Shown here piece after piece: positions 1 to 6,127 of a stretch of 11,071 nucleotides of DNA. The notes under the pieces were generated by a model. That model did not search any database. It was given only the letters and a program-made list of their open reading frames with translations, and was not told the DNA's origin. Where the stretch lies: contig CATNEU010000019.1 of assembly GCA_950097605.1 (NCBI GenBank), positions 1 to 11,071 of the forward strand, given 5' to 3'. How positions within the stretch are numbered: position 1 is the stretch's first letter; each line of letters starts with the position of its first letter. This stretch comes from an uncultured Oscillospiraceae bacterium (GTDB lineage: Bacteria; Bacillota; Clostridia; Oscillospirales; Ruminococcaceae). Position numbers and translations under genes: made by a program.

Positions 1-596
1 ATCTCGTCGGCCGGCGGCTTTTTACGCCCAAACATCGACAGCGAAAAAACCTGCGTCTTGGAGAGATCGCTTTTTTTGGCATGTCCTGCACCGCCTTCCT
101 CTCCGAGGCTGCGCAGGTCGTTGAAGATCTCTCCAATTTCCCGCATCGACGCCTCGTCGTAACGGGCCTCGTCTATATCCTCCGAAACCACAACCGTATG
201 GGAAGCGGAGGGAGCCGCCTGCGCACGACCAGGCTCCGACGCGCCCTGCCAGCTTTTTTTGCCACGTGTCTCCCTGTATTTTTTGGTTTTGGAAAGCGCC
301 TCGCTGTCCACCTTCACGGTGGTCTCATAGCGTTTGAGACCGCTGCGGACGATCTCGTCGAGCGTCTCTTCCCGGTGCGGCGGGTCGCTGTCCTCCTGCT
401 GCACCGGGCCGGCCGGCGTTTCTTCCTGCGCGGCTCCGCCGCCGTCCTGCTCTTTTTTATATTGCCTGATCAGCTCGTCAACCGTATATTTCGATGCACC
501 TGTGCCAGCATCCCCCTGCTTGTTTCTGACCTCGCGCAAAATATCATCAACCGTATATCTGGACTGTTTTTTCAGCTCTAAATCCTTCTCATCCAT
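1..596 (-). CDS. Partial hypothetical protein, N-terminal 198 residues, with three short T-[VL]-D-[DE] motifs
   Basis: I do not recognise this protein. The frame is open from ATG at 596 to the left edge, so the C-terminus is missing. The start is fixed by an in-frame TGA at 603-605, and a modest GAGG lies 4 nt upstream of the ATG. The visible part is rich in charged residues, Gly, Ala and Pro, has no signal peptide or membrane segment, and looks mostly disordered. A short motif recurs three times: YTVDDILREVR (about residues 14-24), YTVDELIRQYK (37-47) and TLDEIVRSGLK (78-88). Near the edge is a basic stretch FGRKKPP. The gene lies 99 bases downstream of rlmB on the same strand with no terminator between them, so co-transcription is likely. 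It could be the N-terminal tail of a larger protein, with the motifs as docking peptides; that is inference. I am confident that it is coding, but its function is unknown. Confidence 0.75.
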   Translation of the reverse strand, partial: MDEKDLELKKQSRYTVDDILREVRNKQGDAGTGASKYTVDELIRQYKKEQDGGGAAQEETPAGPVQQEDSDPPHREETLDEIVRSGLKRYETTVKVDSEALSKTKKYRETRGKKSWQGASEPGRAQAAPSASHTVVVSEDIDEARYDEASMREIGEIFNDLRSLGEEGGAGHAKKSDLSKTQVFSLSMFGRKKPPADE

Positions 597-695
597 AACG
601 CCTCATCCGCACCCCGTCCGGCGGACACTTCTCCTTCCCTATGTGTAAATACCGGGCCGTCCCCGGAAAAAACCACAGGCTTCCACACGCACCGG

Positions 696-1484
696 CTAGC
701 GGTTGCGCGCACGGATTCCCAGACGCTGCCTCGCAATTTCATACATTAAAATGCCGCCGGCAACCGACGCATTCAGCGAGTTGATCTGGCCGCACATCGG
801 CAGCGAGACTATAAAATCGCATTTCTCGCGGACCAACCGGCCCACACCGCGCCCTTCGGAGCCGATCACCAGACCGACCGCACCCGCATAGTCCACCTCG
901 CACCAGTTCTGCCCGTCCATATCTGCCGCGTAAAACCAAAAGCCCTGCCGCTTGAGCGAATCCATCGTTGCAGCAAGGTTGGGCACCCGGGCCACGCGCA
1001 CATATTCGCTCGCGCCCGCAGAGGTCTTGGTGACAATTGAGGTCATCGAGGCCGAGCGCCGTTTTGGAATAATCACGCCATGTGCGCCGCAGGCTTCCGC
1101 CGTGCGCAGCACCGCGCCCAGGTTGTGCGGGTCCTCCAGCTCGTCCGCAATGATTACAAACGGCGCCTCCCCGCGCTGTTCGGCCACCGACAGGATTTCC
1201 TCCACCGTCGCATAGCGGTGCGCGGCGGCCAGCGCTGCAACCCCCTGGTGGGACGCGCCGCCGCTCAGCGCGTCGAGCTTCGCGGCGTTTACTTCCTTGA
1301 TGACGGCGCCCCCGTCCCGCGCCGCGGCGAGAATGCGCGGCAGGGTGCCGGTGCGCTCTCCCTTTGCAACATACAATGTGTCAATCTCCCGGCCCGCTTT
1401 CAACGCCTCATAAACGGCGTTGCGGCCGATTAAAATATCTTCCCGCTGCCCGCTGCCGGACAGTTCCTTTTCATTATTTTTCAT
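696..1484 (-). CDS. rlmB: 23S rRNA (guanosine-2251-2'-O-)-methyltransferase RlmB (SpoU/TrmH family)
   Basis: RlmB uses S-adenosylmethionine to methylate the ribose of G2251 in the 23S rRNA P loop. The 262-residue product has the expected layout: an N-terminal substrate-binding domain (about 15-95, starting ILIGRNAVYEAL) and a SPOUT knot domain (about 107-255). The three SpoU motifs are visible: ADELEDPHNLGAVLRTAE (113-130), GLVIGSEGRGV (204-214) and SLPMCGQINSLNASVA (227-242). These contain the conserved Asn, Arg, Glu and NSLNAS residues. The frame stays open upstream to 1685, but that extension is not family-like and overlaps the promoter. I therefore start at ATG 1484, with GGAG 13 nt upstream, which is a rather long spacing. 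The usual length of about 245-270 residues fits. The family is secure. RlmB, rather than another SpoU member, is the natural reading of this two-domain form. Confidence 0.93.
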   Translation of the reverse strand: MKNNEKELSGSGQREDILIGRNAVYEALKAGREIDTLYVAKGERTGTLPRILAAARDGGAVIKEVNAAKLDALSGGASHQGVAALAAAHRYATVEEILSVAEQRGEAPFVIIADELEDPHNLGAVLRTAEACGAHGVIIPKRRSASMTSIVTKTSAGASEYVRVARVPNLAATMDSLKRQGFWFYAADMDGQNWCEVDYAGAVGLVIGSEGRGVGRLVREKCDFIVSLPMCGQINSLNASVAGGILMYEIARQRLGIRARNR

Positions 1485-1668
1485 TTCACTGCCATTTCTC
1501 CAGCGGAATCCCGTTTGTGTCCGGTCCCCAAAGCGGAATGGACAACCCGGCACAGGCTGCCCCACCCGATGCGCGCCGCTTCCGCCGGCAGGCGGCGCCT
1601 GGGTGCTTGCACCATATTCCTGTACCATCCACATATTCCAGCATTTATCATATTCTAATACTGATTTA

Positions 1669-1697
1669 ATTATAGCATAGATCATTTGGCATGAAAA
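1669..1697 (-). promoter_or_regulatory. Sigma-A type promoter for rlmB
   Basis: Reading the minus strand, TTTTCA (1697-1692) is followed after exactly 17 nt by a perfect TATAAT (1674-1669). Transcription would begin near 1662 and give a leader of about 178 nt before the rlmB ATG at 1484. A 12-bp perfect palindrome, TGTATTAATACA, lies upstream at 1722-1733. Confidence 0.65.
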
Positions 1698-1818
1698 CAG
1701 GCAATACCTACTATTTTACACTGTATTAATACATTTCTGTGAGCGCCCTACCAAGCCGCGCCCCCTGCCGCCGCGCTGCGTGCCGCAAGTTTTCCATATT
1801 TGCCGGTTGCCGCCAATG

Positions 1819-1858
1819 AAAAAAGCAGGGCCCTCTGCAACCGCAGCCCTGCTTTTTT
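1819..1858. terminator. Bidirectional intrinsic terminator
   Basis: A perfect 7-bp stem (GCAGGGC 1825-1831 with GCCCTGC 1846-1852) encloses a smaller TGC-AACC-GCA hairpin. It is flanked by six A on the left and six T on the right, so it can work in either direction. It would end transcription of the small minus-strand gene at 1960-2247, about 100 nt past its stop, and isolate that gene from rlmB. Confidence 0.85.
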
Positions 1859-1959
1859 CAATTCGGTTGTACATACCGGTGTGAAGCGTTCGCAGCGGAC
1901 CGGCCTGCAAACCAGAAACAGCCGCCGGCCACTGCGTACCCACCGGGTGCGCAGTGTGG

Positions 1960-2247
1960 TTAAAGCTGAAAAAAAGCGCACGCAAAGGTGGCGCCGGCAA
2001 TGGCTGCGGCGGAGTATTTGAGCAGCCCGTAGATAATGCGGCTGCTGCGCCTCTCCACGCCCAAATCCCGCAGTGCGCTGGAATGGTATTCCCCCGCTAT
2101 GTTTTCCAAATAGTCCTTTGCTTCCCTGTTGAGATGCGCGTCGTCTTCCGATACGCTCTCATTGCGCACAAAGAGTATCGCCTTTTCAAAAACCTCGTTT
2201 TCCGTCACGTTGACTTCCACAATCCGCTTGTTGATCCCTTTTACCAT
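1960..2247 (-). CDS. Small conserved-looking hypothetical protein with hydrophobic C-terminus
   Basis: This 95-residue protein belongs to no family I can name with confidence. Its opening MVKGINKRIVEV and the segment NEVFEKAILFVRNE resemble small uncharacterised Clostridia proteins known to me only as hypothetical. Residues 1-70 are mixed and charged, with no cysteine. Residues about 72-95 form a hydrophobic segment rich in Ala, Ile and Phe that could be a membrane anchor exposing the N-terminal part to the cytoplasm; this is inferred from composition. AGGAGGG lies 8 nt before the ATG, which is a strong start. The gene stands alone: the terminator at 1819-1858 follows it, and more than 400 non-coding bases separate it from the gene upstream. 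I found no good promoter for it. Confidence 0.75.
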   Translation of the reverse strand: MVKGINKRIVEVNVTENEVFEKAILFVRNESVSEDDAHLNREAKDYLENIAGEYHSSALRDLGVERRSSRIIYGLLKYSAAAIAGATFACAFFQL

Positions 2248-2431
2248 CGGTCTTGCCCTCCTCCGCTTAGTTGCCCTGATAAACTCCCCGCCGGCCAGCC
2301 GGGTAAAAACAGAAGCAGCATGTTATATGGCTGTATGAAATCGCCGCCGTGCATGCAATCCGTCTGCCGCACTGTTTTCCTATATGCCCCACAAAAGCGG
2401 CTGGTTTCCCACTGTTTTATAGTATTTTTAC

Positions 2432-2464
2432 CGGCAAACCCAGTCCGTATGCACGGGTTTGCCG
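2432..2464. repeat. 10-bp perfect hairpin, not terminator-like
   Basis: CGGCAAACCC (2432-2441) pairs perfectly with GGGTTTGCCG (2455-2464) around a 13-nt loop, which itself contains CCGT-atgc-ACGG. Neither strand has a T run directly after the stem, so this is not an obvious terminator. It may be an RNA processing or stability element in the leader of the gene starting at 2247. Confidence 0.55.
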
Positions 2465-2508
2465 CAAAAATTCTTTCGGCCGCGCGGCAGTTCGCACAAT
2501 TTAGGAGG

Positions 2509-2550
2509 AAAAAACCGAGAGTTTACATAATTTACGTTGAAAACTCGGTT
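2509..2550 (-). terminator. Probable intrinsic terminator after the DUF6062 gene
   Basis: Read on the minus strand, AACCGAG (2550-2544) pairs with CTCGGTT (2519-2513), and the tract runs on into six T (2514-2509). The 24-nt loop is long but can pair internally through TTT/AAA. It lies about 126 nt past the stop at 2676. The loop overlaps one arm of the inverted repeat at 2520-2659, so alternative folding is possible. Confidence 0.55.
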
Positions 2551-2659
2551 GAGAAAGTTGAAAACTTTTGCAAAACCGGCTCTACATGCCTGCCGGCGTC
2601 CGCGGGACCCTGTGCAAAACCCTGGTTATCAACTGTTCCCATCAAAAATTATGTAAACT
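2520..2659. repeat. 14-bp inverted repeat enclosing GTTGA-A/T-AAC motifs
   Basis: AGTTTACATAATTT (2520-2533) recurs inverted as AAATTATGTAAACT (2646-2659). Inside, GTTGAAAAC occurs twice in direct orientation 21 bp apart (2536-2544, 2557-2565), and GTTATCAAC (2625-2633) is a variant in the opposite orientation. The second copy sits in a perfect dyad, AAAGTT-GAA-AACTTT (2554-2568). Both halves also carry TTTTGCA, so the block looks like two diverged copies of one motif set facing each other. Its function is unknown. Confidence 0.55.
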
Positions 2660-2675
2660 TATACAAGAACGGTTG

Positions 2676-3359
2676 CTAATCGGGCTTGTTGGACGTCAAA
2701 TACCAAATTGCACGTGAAACCGCGTCGCGGACACCCCCGTTTTCGCCCCGGTCCGAGCCGCTTTGATAGTCGTACAGCCTGCAATAGGCGCTCACATCCT
2801 CCCGCAGCCGCGCAAGGCAGGCCCTGTCGATGGTCTCCAGCGCGTCTTGGAACGCTTGCGCGTCCTTTGCACCCAGCACCTCCCGCGCCTTGGCGGCCAT
2901 TCGCAGCGCATGCGGCCGGCAGAAGCACGCCTGGTTTGCAAAGAGCGTACGGAACGCCTGGTCCTTGGCCCACATGCGGCAAACGGTTTCGAGCATCTCC
3001 TCGAACGCCGTGTCGATGCGCGTGCAGACATAGCAGCCGTCTGGACGCGGCTGCTCCGCTTTCGCACCGAACAGGCCCCTGCGCGGCTTTGCGGGCGGGT
3101 GTTCGTCCACCCACGCCAGGCGGCTTTCCAGCAGCAGCGCGAGCGACAAACGGTTTTTGCGTCCAAACATTTTGGCGAGGTGCGCCGCGCAGAAGCCCTG
3201 TTCGTTGGTTTGCACCCGCACGTCCGGTTCCATCATCGCCGCGCCCATAATGTATTCCAGCGCGCGCTCCTCGAGCGTTTCCCGCAGCCGGCAGAGCGGG
3301 CAGCCTTCTCCGGGCTCAAACACCTCGCTCACTGGAATCGTATAAATTTTTTCTTTCAT
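2676..3359 (-). CDS. DUF6062-type protein with two C-x2-C ... C-x2-H modules
   Basis: This 227-residue soluble protein resembles the DUF6062 family of Clostridia, which has no known function. Two similar modules are visible. The first is Cys20-x2-Cys23 with Cys57-x2-His60 (GFCAAHL). The second is Cys109-x2-Cys112 with Cys147-x2-His150 (CFCRPHAL). Each pairs a C-x2-C knuckle with a C-x2-H about 35 residues later and is followed by helical sequence, which suggests two metal (probably zinc) sites from an internal duplication. There is no signal peptide or membrane segment. I start at ATG 3359 because AAGGGG lies 9 nt upstream. An alternative ATG at 3386 would add nine residues overlapping that ribosome binding site. 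The gene follows tex by 129 nt on the same strand without a clear terminator, so read-through from tex is possible. The family call is from memory of its motif pattern. Confidence 0.8.
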   Translation of the reverse strand: MKEKIYTIPVSEVFEPGEGCPLCRLRETLEERALEYIMGAAMMEPDVRVQTNEQGFCAAHLAKMFGRKNRLSLALLLESRLAWVDEHPPAKPRRGLFGAKAEQPRPDGCYVCTRIDTAFEEMLETVCRMWAKDQAFRTLFANQACFCRPHALRMAAKAREVLGAKDAQAFQDALETIDRACLARLREDVSAYCRLYDYQSGSDRGENGGVRDAVSRAIWYLTSNKPD

Positions 3360-3488
3360 TTTGCAGCACCCCTTCTCCGCGCGCATCCGCGCCGGGCCGG
3401 TTTCAAAGCCGAATAGAATGAGTAGAATATATCTGCAGGGTTCCCCGTTCCCGGCTGTCCATGCAACCCACCGACTGCCAGCGCCGTG

Positions 3489-5651
3489 TCAGTTTTCACC
3501 GGCGGGCTTCCCCTTCATGGTCAGCGCGATGCGACGCCGCGCCGGATCCACGTCCAGCACCCAGACCTTCACAATGTCGCCGACCTTCAGCACCTTGGAT
3601 GGATGGTCGATATACCGGTTTGTAATTTGGGAGATGTGCACCAATCCGTCCTCATGCACTCCAATATCCACAAATGCGCCGAAATCAATGACGTTGCGGA
3701 CCGTCCCGGTCAGTTCCATACCGGGGCGCAGGTCCTTCATCTCCAGCACATCGGTGCGCAGCATCGGCGGCGGCAGCTCGTCGCGCGGGTCGCGGCCGGG
3801 TTTCACAAGCTCGACCGCAATGTCTCGCAGCGTCGGCACGCCAACGTCCAATTGCTGCGCAAGGTGCTCCCAGCCCAGGCGGGCGGCGCGCTGGTCCAGC
3901 TCCGCGAGCGCCGTCTGGTCTGCAGACGGTTCGTACCCACAGAGCCGCAGCAGCCCCTCGGCCGCTTTGTAGGACTCCGGATGCACCGCCGTGGCGTCCA
4001 ACGGATTGGCCCCGCCGCTCACACGCAGAAACCCCGCGCACTGCTCAAACGCCTTTTTGCCGAGCTTCGGCACCTTTAAAAGCTGCCGGCGGCTTGCAAA
4101 CGCGCCGTTTTCCTCCCGGAACTGCACAATGTTTTTCGCAACGCTGTCGCCAATGCCGGCCACCCGCCGCAAAAGCGGCTGGGAAGCCGTGTTGAGATCC
4201 ACGCCCACGGCGTTGACGCAGCTTTCCACAACGCCGTCGAGCGCGTGCGCGAGCTCCTTTTGCGGCATGTCGTGCTGGTACTGCCCAACGCCGATCGACT
4301 TGGGATCAATTTTTACAAGCTCCGCAAGCGGGTCTTGCAGCCGCCTTGCAATCGAAACCGCACTGCGCAGCGAAACGTCGAACTGCGGGAATTCCGCAGC
4401 CGCAAGCTTGGACGCCGAATAGACCGACGCGCCGGCCTCCGAAACCACCATGTAGGCAAATTTCCGCCGCGATTTTTTGCACAGAGACGCCACGAACTGC
4501 TCGGTCTCCCGCGAGGCGGTGCCGTTGCCGATTGCCACGACGTCCACCTCGTAGTTCTCCAGCATCTCCAAAACCGTTTTGGCCGCTTGCTCGGTTTTGT
4601 TATGCGGCGGCGCGGGATAGATCACCCCGGTATCCAGCACCTGGCCGGTCCCATCCACCACCGCGACTTTGCAGCCTGTTCGGTAGCCGGGGTCCAGCCC
4701 CATCGTCACGGCGTTTTTGACCGGCGGCTGCATCAAAAGCTGGCGCAGGTTCACCGAGAAGTTCCGGATCGCGCCCCCCGCCGCGCGCTGGCTCAGCGCC
4801 CCGCGCACTTCCCGCTCAACCGATGGGAACAGCAGCCGGTCGAAGGCGTCCTCCGCCGCGCGCCGCACCGCTTCTGTGCAGGCCGAACCCGGTTTCACGC
4901 TCTGCCGGAAAACAATGCCGAGCGCCGCGGCGCGTTCAAGCGCCACCGACACTTTTAAAAAGCCTTCTCGTTCGCCCCGGTCGATGGCCAGAATCCGATG
5001 GCCCGGCAGCGTCCGCACGGGCTCCTCAAATGAATAGTACGTGCTGTAAACGCTCTGTTTTCCGGCATCCACGGCAGCCACGCGGAGCTTGGCCGCGCGT
5101 TGGATGGCCGCCCCCAGCTCCGCCCGGATTTTCGCGCTGTCGGAAATCTGCTCCGCAATGATGTCCAGCGCGCCCGCGAGCGCGGCGGCGGCATCCGGCA
5201 CCTCCTTTTCCGGGCAGCAAAACGCCGCCGCAAGCGCTTCGGGTGCAGGCGCGTTTTTTTCCTGGGCGAAAATCCGCTCTGCCAGCGGCGCAAGGCCGCG
5301 TTCCCTCGCGGCCGAAGCCCTGGTTCTGCGTTTTGGGCGGTAGGGCCGGTAGAGGTCTTCCACCTGCGCGAGCGTCGTGCAGGCCGCAACCTGCGCGCGC
5401 AGTGTATCGTCCAGCGCGCCCGCGGCCTCGATCTGCACGCAGACCTCCTCTTTGCGCTTCTGCAAGCCGCGCAGATAGGCGAGCCTCTCCGCGATTTCAC
5501 GCAATACCTGGTCGTCGAGCGACCCGGTCATCTCTTTACGGTACCGTGCAATAAACGGGATGGTGTTGCCGTCGTCGATCAACTGCACAACATTCCGCAA
5601 AGCGCCCTGCGAAACGCCAAACTCCGTTTGAAGCTGTCTGATCTCGTCCAT
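3489..5651 (-). CDS. tex: Tex family protein (RNA-binding transcription accessory protein, S1 domain)
   Basis: Tex is a conserved cytoplasmic nucleic-acid-binding protein linked to transcription and RNA metabolism; its precise role is unsettled. The 720-residue product has the full family layout: N-terminal helical region (1-190, with NTIPFIARYRKEMTGSLDD at 29-47), a YqgF-like RNase H fold (about 315-450, starting MGLDPGYRTG at 317), helix-hairpin-helix segments (about 480-560, with DLNTASQPLLRRVAGIG at 485-501), and a C-terminal S1 domain (about 643-714, with GAFVDIGVHEDGLVHISQ at 658-675). No motif is missing and no frameshift is seen. The start at 5651 has AGGAGGT only 4 nt upstream. The frame extends to 5708 but without a binding site or family similarity. 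A strong promoter at 5912-5940 would give it a leader of about 250 nt. The identification is secure. Confidence 0.97.
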   Translation of the reverse strand: MDEIRQLQTEFGVSQGALRNVVQLIDDGNTIPFIARYRKEMTGSLDDQVLREIAERLAYLRGLQKRKEEVCVQIEAAGALDDTLRAQVAACTTLAQVEDLYRPYRPKRRTRASAARERGLAPLAERIFAQEKNAPAPEALAAAFCCPEKEVPDAAAALAGALDIIAEQISDSAKIRAELGAAIQRAAKLRVAAVDAGKQSVYSTYYSFEEPVRTLPGHRILAIDRGEREGFLKVSVALERAAALGIVFRQSVKPGSACTEAVRRAAEDAFDRLLFPSVEREVRGALSQRAAGGAIRNFSVNLRQLLMQPPVKNAVTMGLDPGYRTGCKVAVVDGTGQVLDTGVIYPAPPHNKTEQAAKTVLEMLENYEVDVVAIGNGTASRETEQFVASLCKKSRRKFAYMVVSEAGASVYSASKLAAAEFPQFDVSLRSAVSIARRLQDPLAELVKIDPKSIGVGQYQHDMPQKELAHALDGVVESCVNAVGVDLNTASQPLLRRVAGIGDSVAKNIVQFREENGAFASRRQLLKVPKLGKKAFEQCAGFLRVSGGANPLDATAVHPESYKAAEGLLRLCGYEPSADQTALAELDQRAARLGWEHLAQQLDVGVPTLRDIAVELVKPGRDPRDELPPPMLRTDVLEMKDLRPGMELTGTVRNVIDFGAFVDIGVHEDGLVHISQITNRYIDHPSKVLKVGDIVKVWVLDVDPARRRIALTMKGKPAGEN

Positions 5652-5752
5652 GTTTACCTCCTGTCGCGCAGACCTGTACGGTTCTGCCCTGGAATCATCA
5701 AAAATCAACCGATTTTGTAGAATATTATTATTTCAAATTGCCGCCATTTGTG

Positions 5753-5769
5753 TTACAATAAAATTGTAA
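5753..5769. promoter_or_regulatory. 17-bp perfect dyad upstream of tex, possible operator or leader hairpin
   Basis: TTACAAT-AAA-ATTGTAA has 7-bp arms and a 3-bp centre. It lies inside the predicted tex leader, so it could act as a repressor operator or as an RNA hairpin. The 7-3-7 layout does not match the 7-1-7 PerR/Fur box or the Rex site as I know them. Confidence 0.4.
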
Positions 5770-5792
5770 AAGCGACACTGCGCGGGTTGTAT

Positions 5793-5844
5793 GCAGGTGT
5801 ATGGCCGGAGGCGCTTCACCACGCGCACCATATGAAACACCTGC
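5793..5844 (-). other. 52-nt bulged hairpin in the tex leader RNA
   Basis: In the minus-strand RNA, GCAGGTG (5844-5838) pairs with CACCTGC (5799-5793). After a 5-nt bulge, TATGG (5832-5828) pairs with CCATA (5804-5800), and GCGC (5826-5823) with GCGC (5814-5811). The three stacked helices suggest a real RNA structure between the tex promoter and gene. It matches no riboswitch consensus that I recognise. Confidence 0.45.
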
Positions 5845-5911
5845 CGGGCTGGCCAAATCAGGCGCTTTCCGCGTCCTGTTCGCCGCTGATCTGCCAAAAG
5901 GCAATACCTGT

Positions 5912-5940
5912 ATTATACGCAGTTTGCCCCCGCGTGGCAA
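5912..5940 (-). promoter_or_regulatory. Strong sigma-A promoter for tex
   Basis: On the minus strand, TTGCCA (5940-5935) and a perfect TATAAT (5917-5912) are separated by exactly 17 nt. Transcription would start near 5905 and run toward tex, giving a leader of about 250 nt. No other gene lies between, so tex is the likely target unless a short RNA is made. Confidence 0.75.
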
Positions 5941-6002
5941 TCCGTTGTTTGCATTTTGCGCCTTCCTGCGCTGCTTTTTCCTTTGCAGCCACGCACAAAC
6001 GC

Positions 6003-6047
6003 ATAAAAAATACACACATCAGAAGGGTGAAATCTGATGTGTGTATT
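6003..6047 (-). terminator. 15-bp AT-rich hairpin with T tract on the minus strand
   Basis: AATACACACATCAGA (6009-6023) pairs perfectly with TCTGATGTGTGTATT (6033-6047) around a 9-nt loop. On the minus strand the stem is followed by a run of T (6010-6005), the layout of an intrinsic terminator. On the plus strand no T run follows. No minus-strand protein gene lies upstream, so it must serve a short RNA or have another role. Confidence 0.6.
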
Positions 6048-6127
6048 CCAAAGCTTTCGAAACGATTGCTTTGAGGAGGGTAGATTTGTACCAAAAACGA
6101 TGCGGCTTCGTTTGGTTCAACTGGTAC
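6003..6127 (-). ncRNA. Candidate small RNA between tex and lexA
   Basis: A TATAAT (6139-6134, minus strand) would start a transcript near 6127, but no good -35 is visible. The RNA would be about 125 nt. Hairpin 1 pairs GTACCA (6127-6122) with TGGTAC (6093-6088) and has an inner AACGA/TCGTT stem. A linker containing CCCTCCTC (6080-6073), which is complementary to ribosome binding sites, should be largely unpaired. Hairpin 2 pairs CAAAGC with GCTTTG around TTTCGAAA (about 6074-6050). The terminator hairpin with its U tract follows. This layout resembles that of small regulatory RNAs that pair with Shine-Dalgarno sequences. The opposite strand offers short frames that compete with this reading. 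Confidence 0.35.

Larger units (their letters stand above)
1485..1959. other. Gene-free stretch: rlmB leader, promoter, palindrome and terminator
   Basis: No convincing gene lies between the rlmB start and the end of the next minus-strand gene. On the minus strand, 1662-1485 is the rlmB leader. It is GC-rich and can form several hairpins, for example GGTG-caag-CACC and CCGCC-tgcc-GGCGG. It matches no riboswitch class I can recognise. The stretch also holds the rlmB promoter, the 1722-1733 palindrome and the terminator at 1819-1858. Bases 1861-1959 hold nothing that I can name. Confidence 0.6.
2248..2675. other. Intergenic stretch with hairpin, terminator and inverted AT-rich motifs
   Basis: This 428-base gap lies between two minus-strand genes. 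Frames across it read like shadows, without ribosome binding sites or family features. It holds the 10-bp hairpin at 2432-2464, the probable terminator at 2509-2550, and an AT-rich inverted-repeat block at 2520-2659. Bases 2263-2431 hold nothing that I can identify beyond the likely 5' region of the gene ending at 1960. Confidence 0.6.

Noticed and set aside
652..672. Hairpin CCGGG-ccgtc-CCCGG next to six A, between rlmB and the partial gene
   Set aside because: On the minus strand, the direction of both genes, the T run comes before the stem, not after it. On the plus strand A, not T, follows. It is not an intrinsic terminator for either direction.
1485..1685. N-terminal extension of RlmB by 67 residues
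   Set aside because: It covers the promoter -10 and leader, lacks a ribosome binding site and has no family-like sequence.
2536..2633. DnaA boxes or a replication origin
   Set aside because: The TT[TA]TCAAC words lack the C at the sixth position of TTATCCACA and the conserved CACA end, and no dnaA, dnaN or replication gene is nearby.
1954..2679. 241-codon plus-strand open frame
   Set aside because: It overlaps the well-supported minus-strand gene at 1960-2247 and the intergenic repeats, has no ribosome binding site, and its composition is not protein-like.
5793..5905. Cyclic-di-GMP-I riboswitch, suggested by AAGCGCCTCCGGCC in the tex leader
   Set aside because: Only a short word resembles the GEMM core. 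The paired tetraloop and receptor helices and the conserved GGGACGCAAAGC pattern are absent.
1701..5910. GGCAATACCT shared by the rlmB and tex promoter regions
   Set aside because: It is a 10-bp match that sits at different positions relative to the two promoters; such matches are expected by chance in 11 kb.
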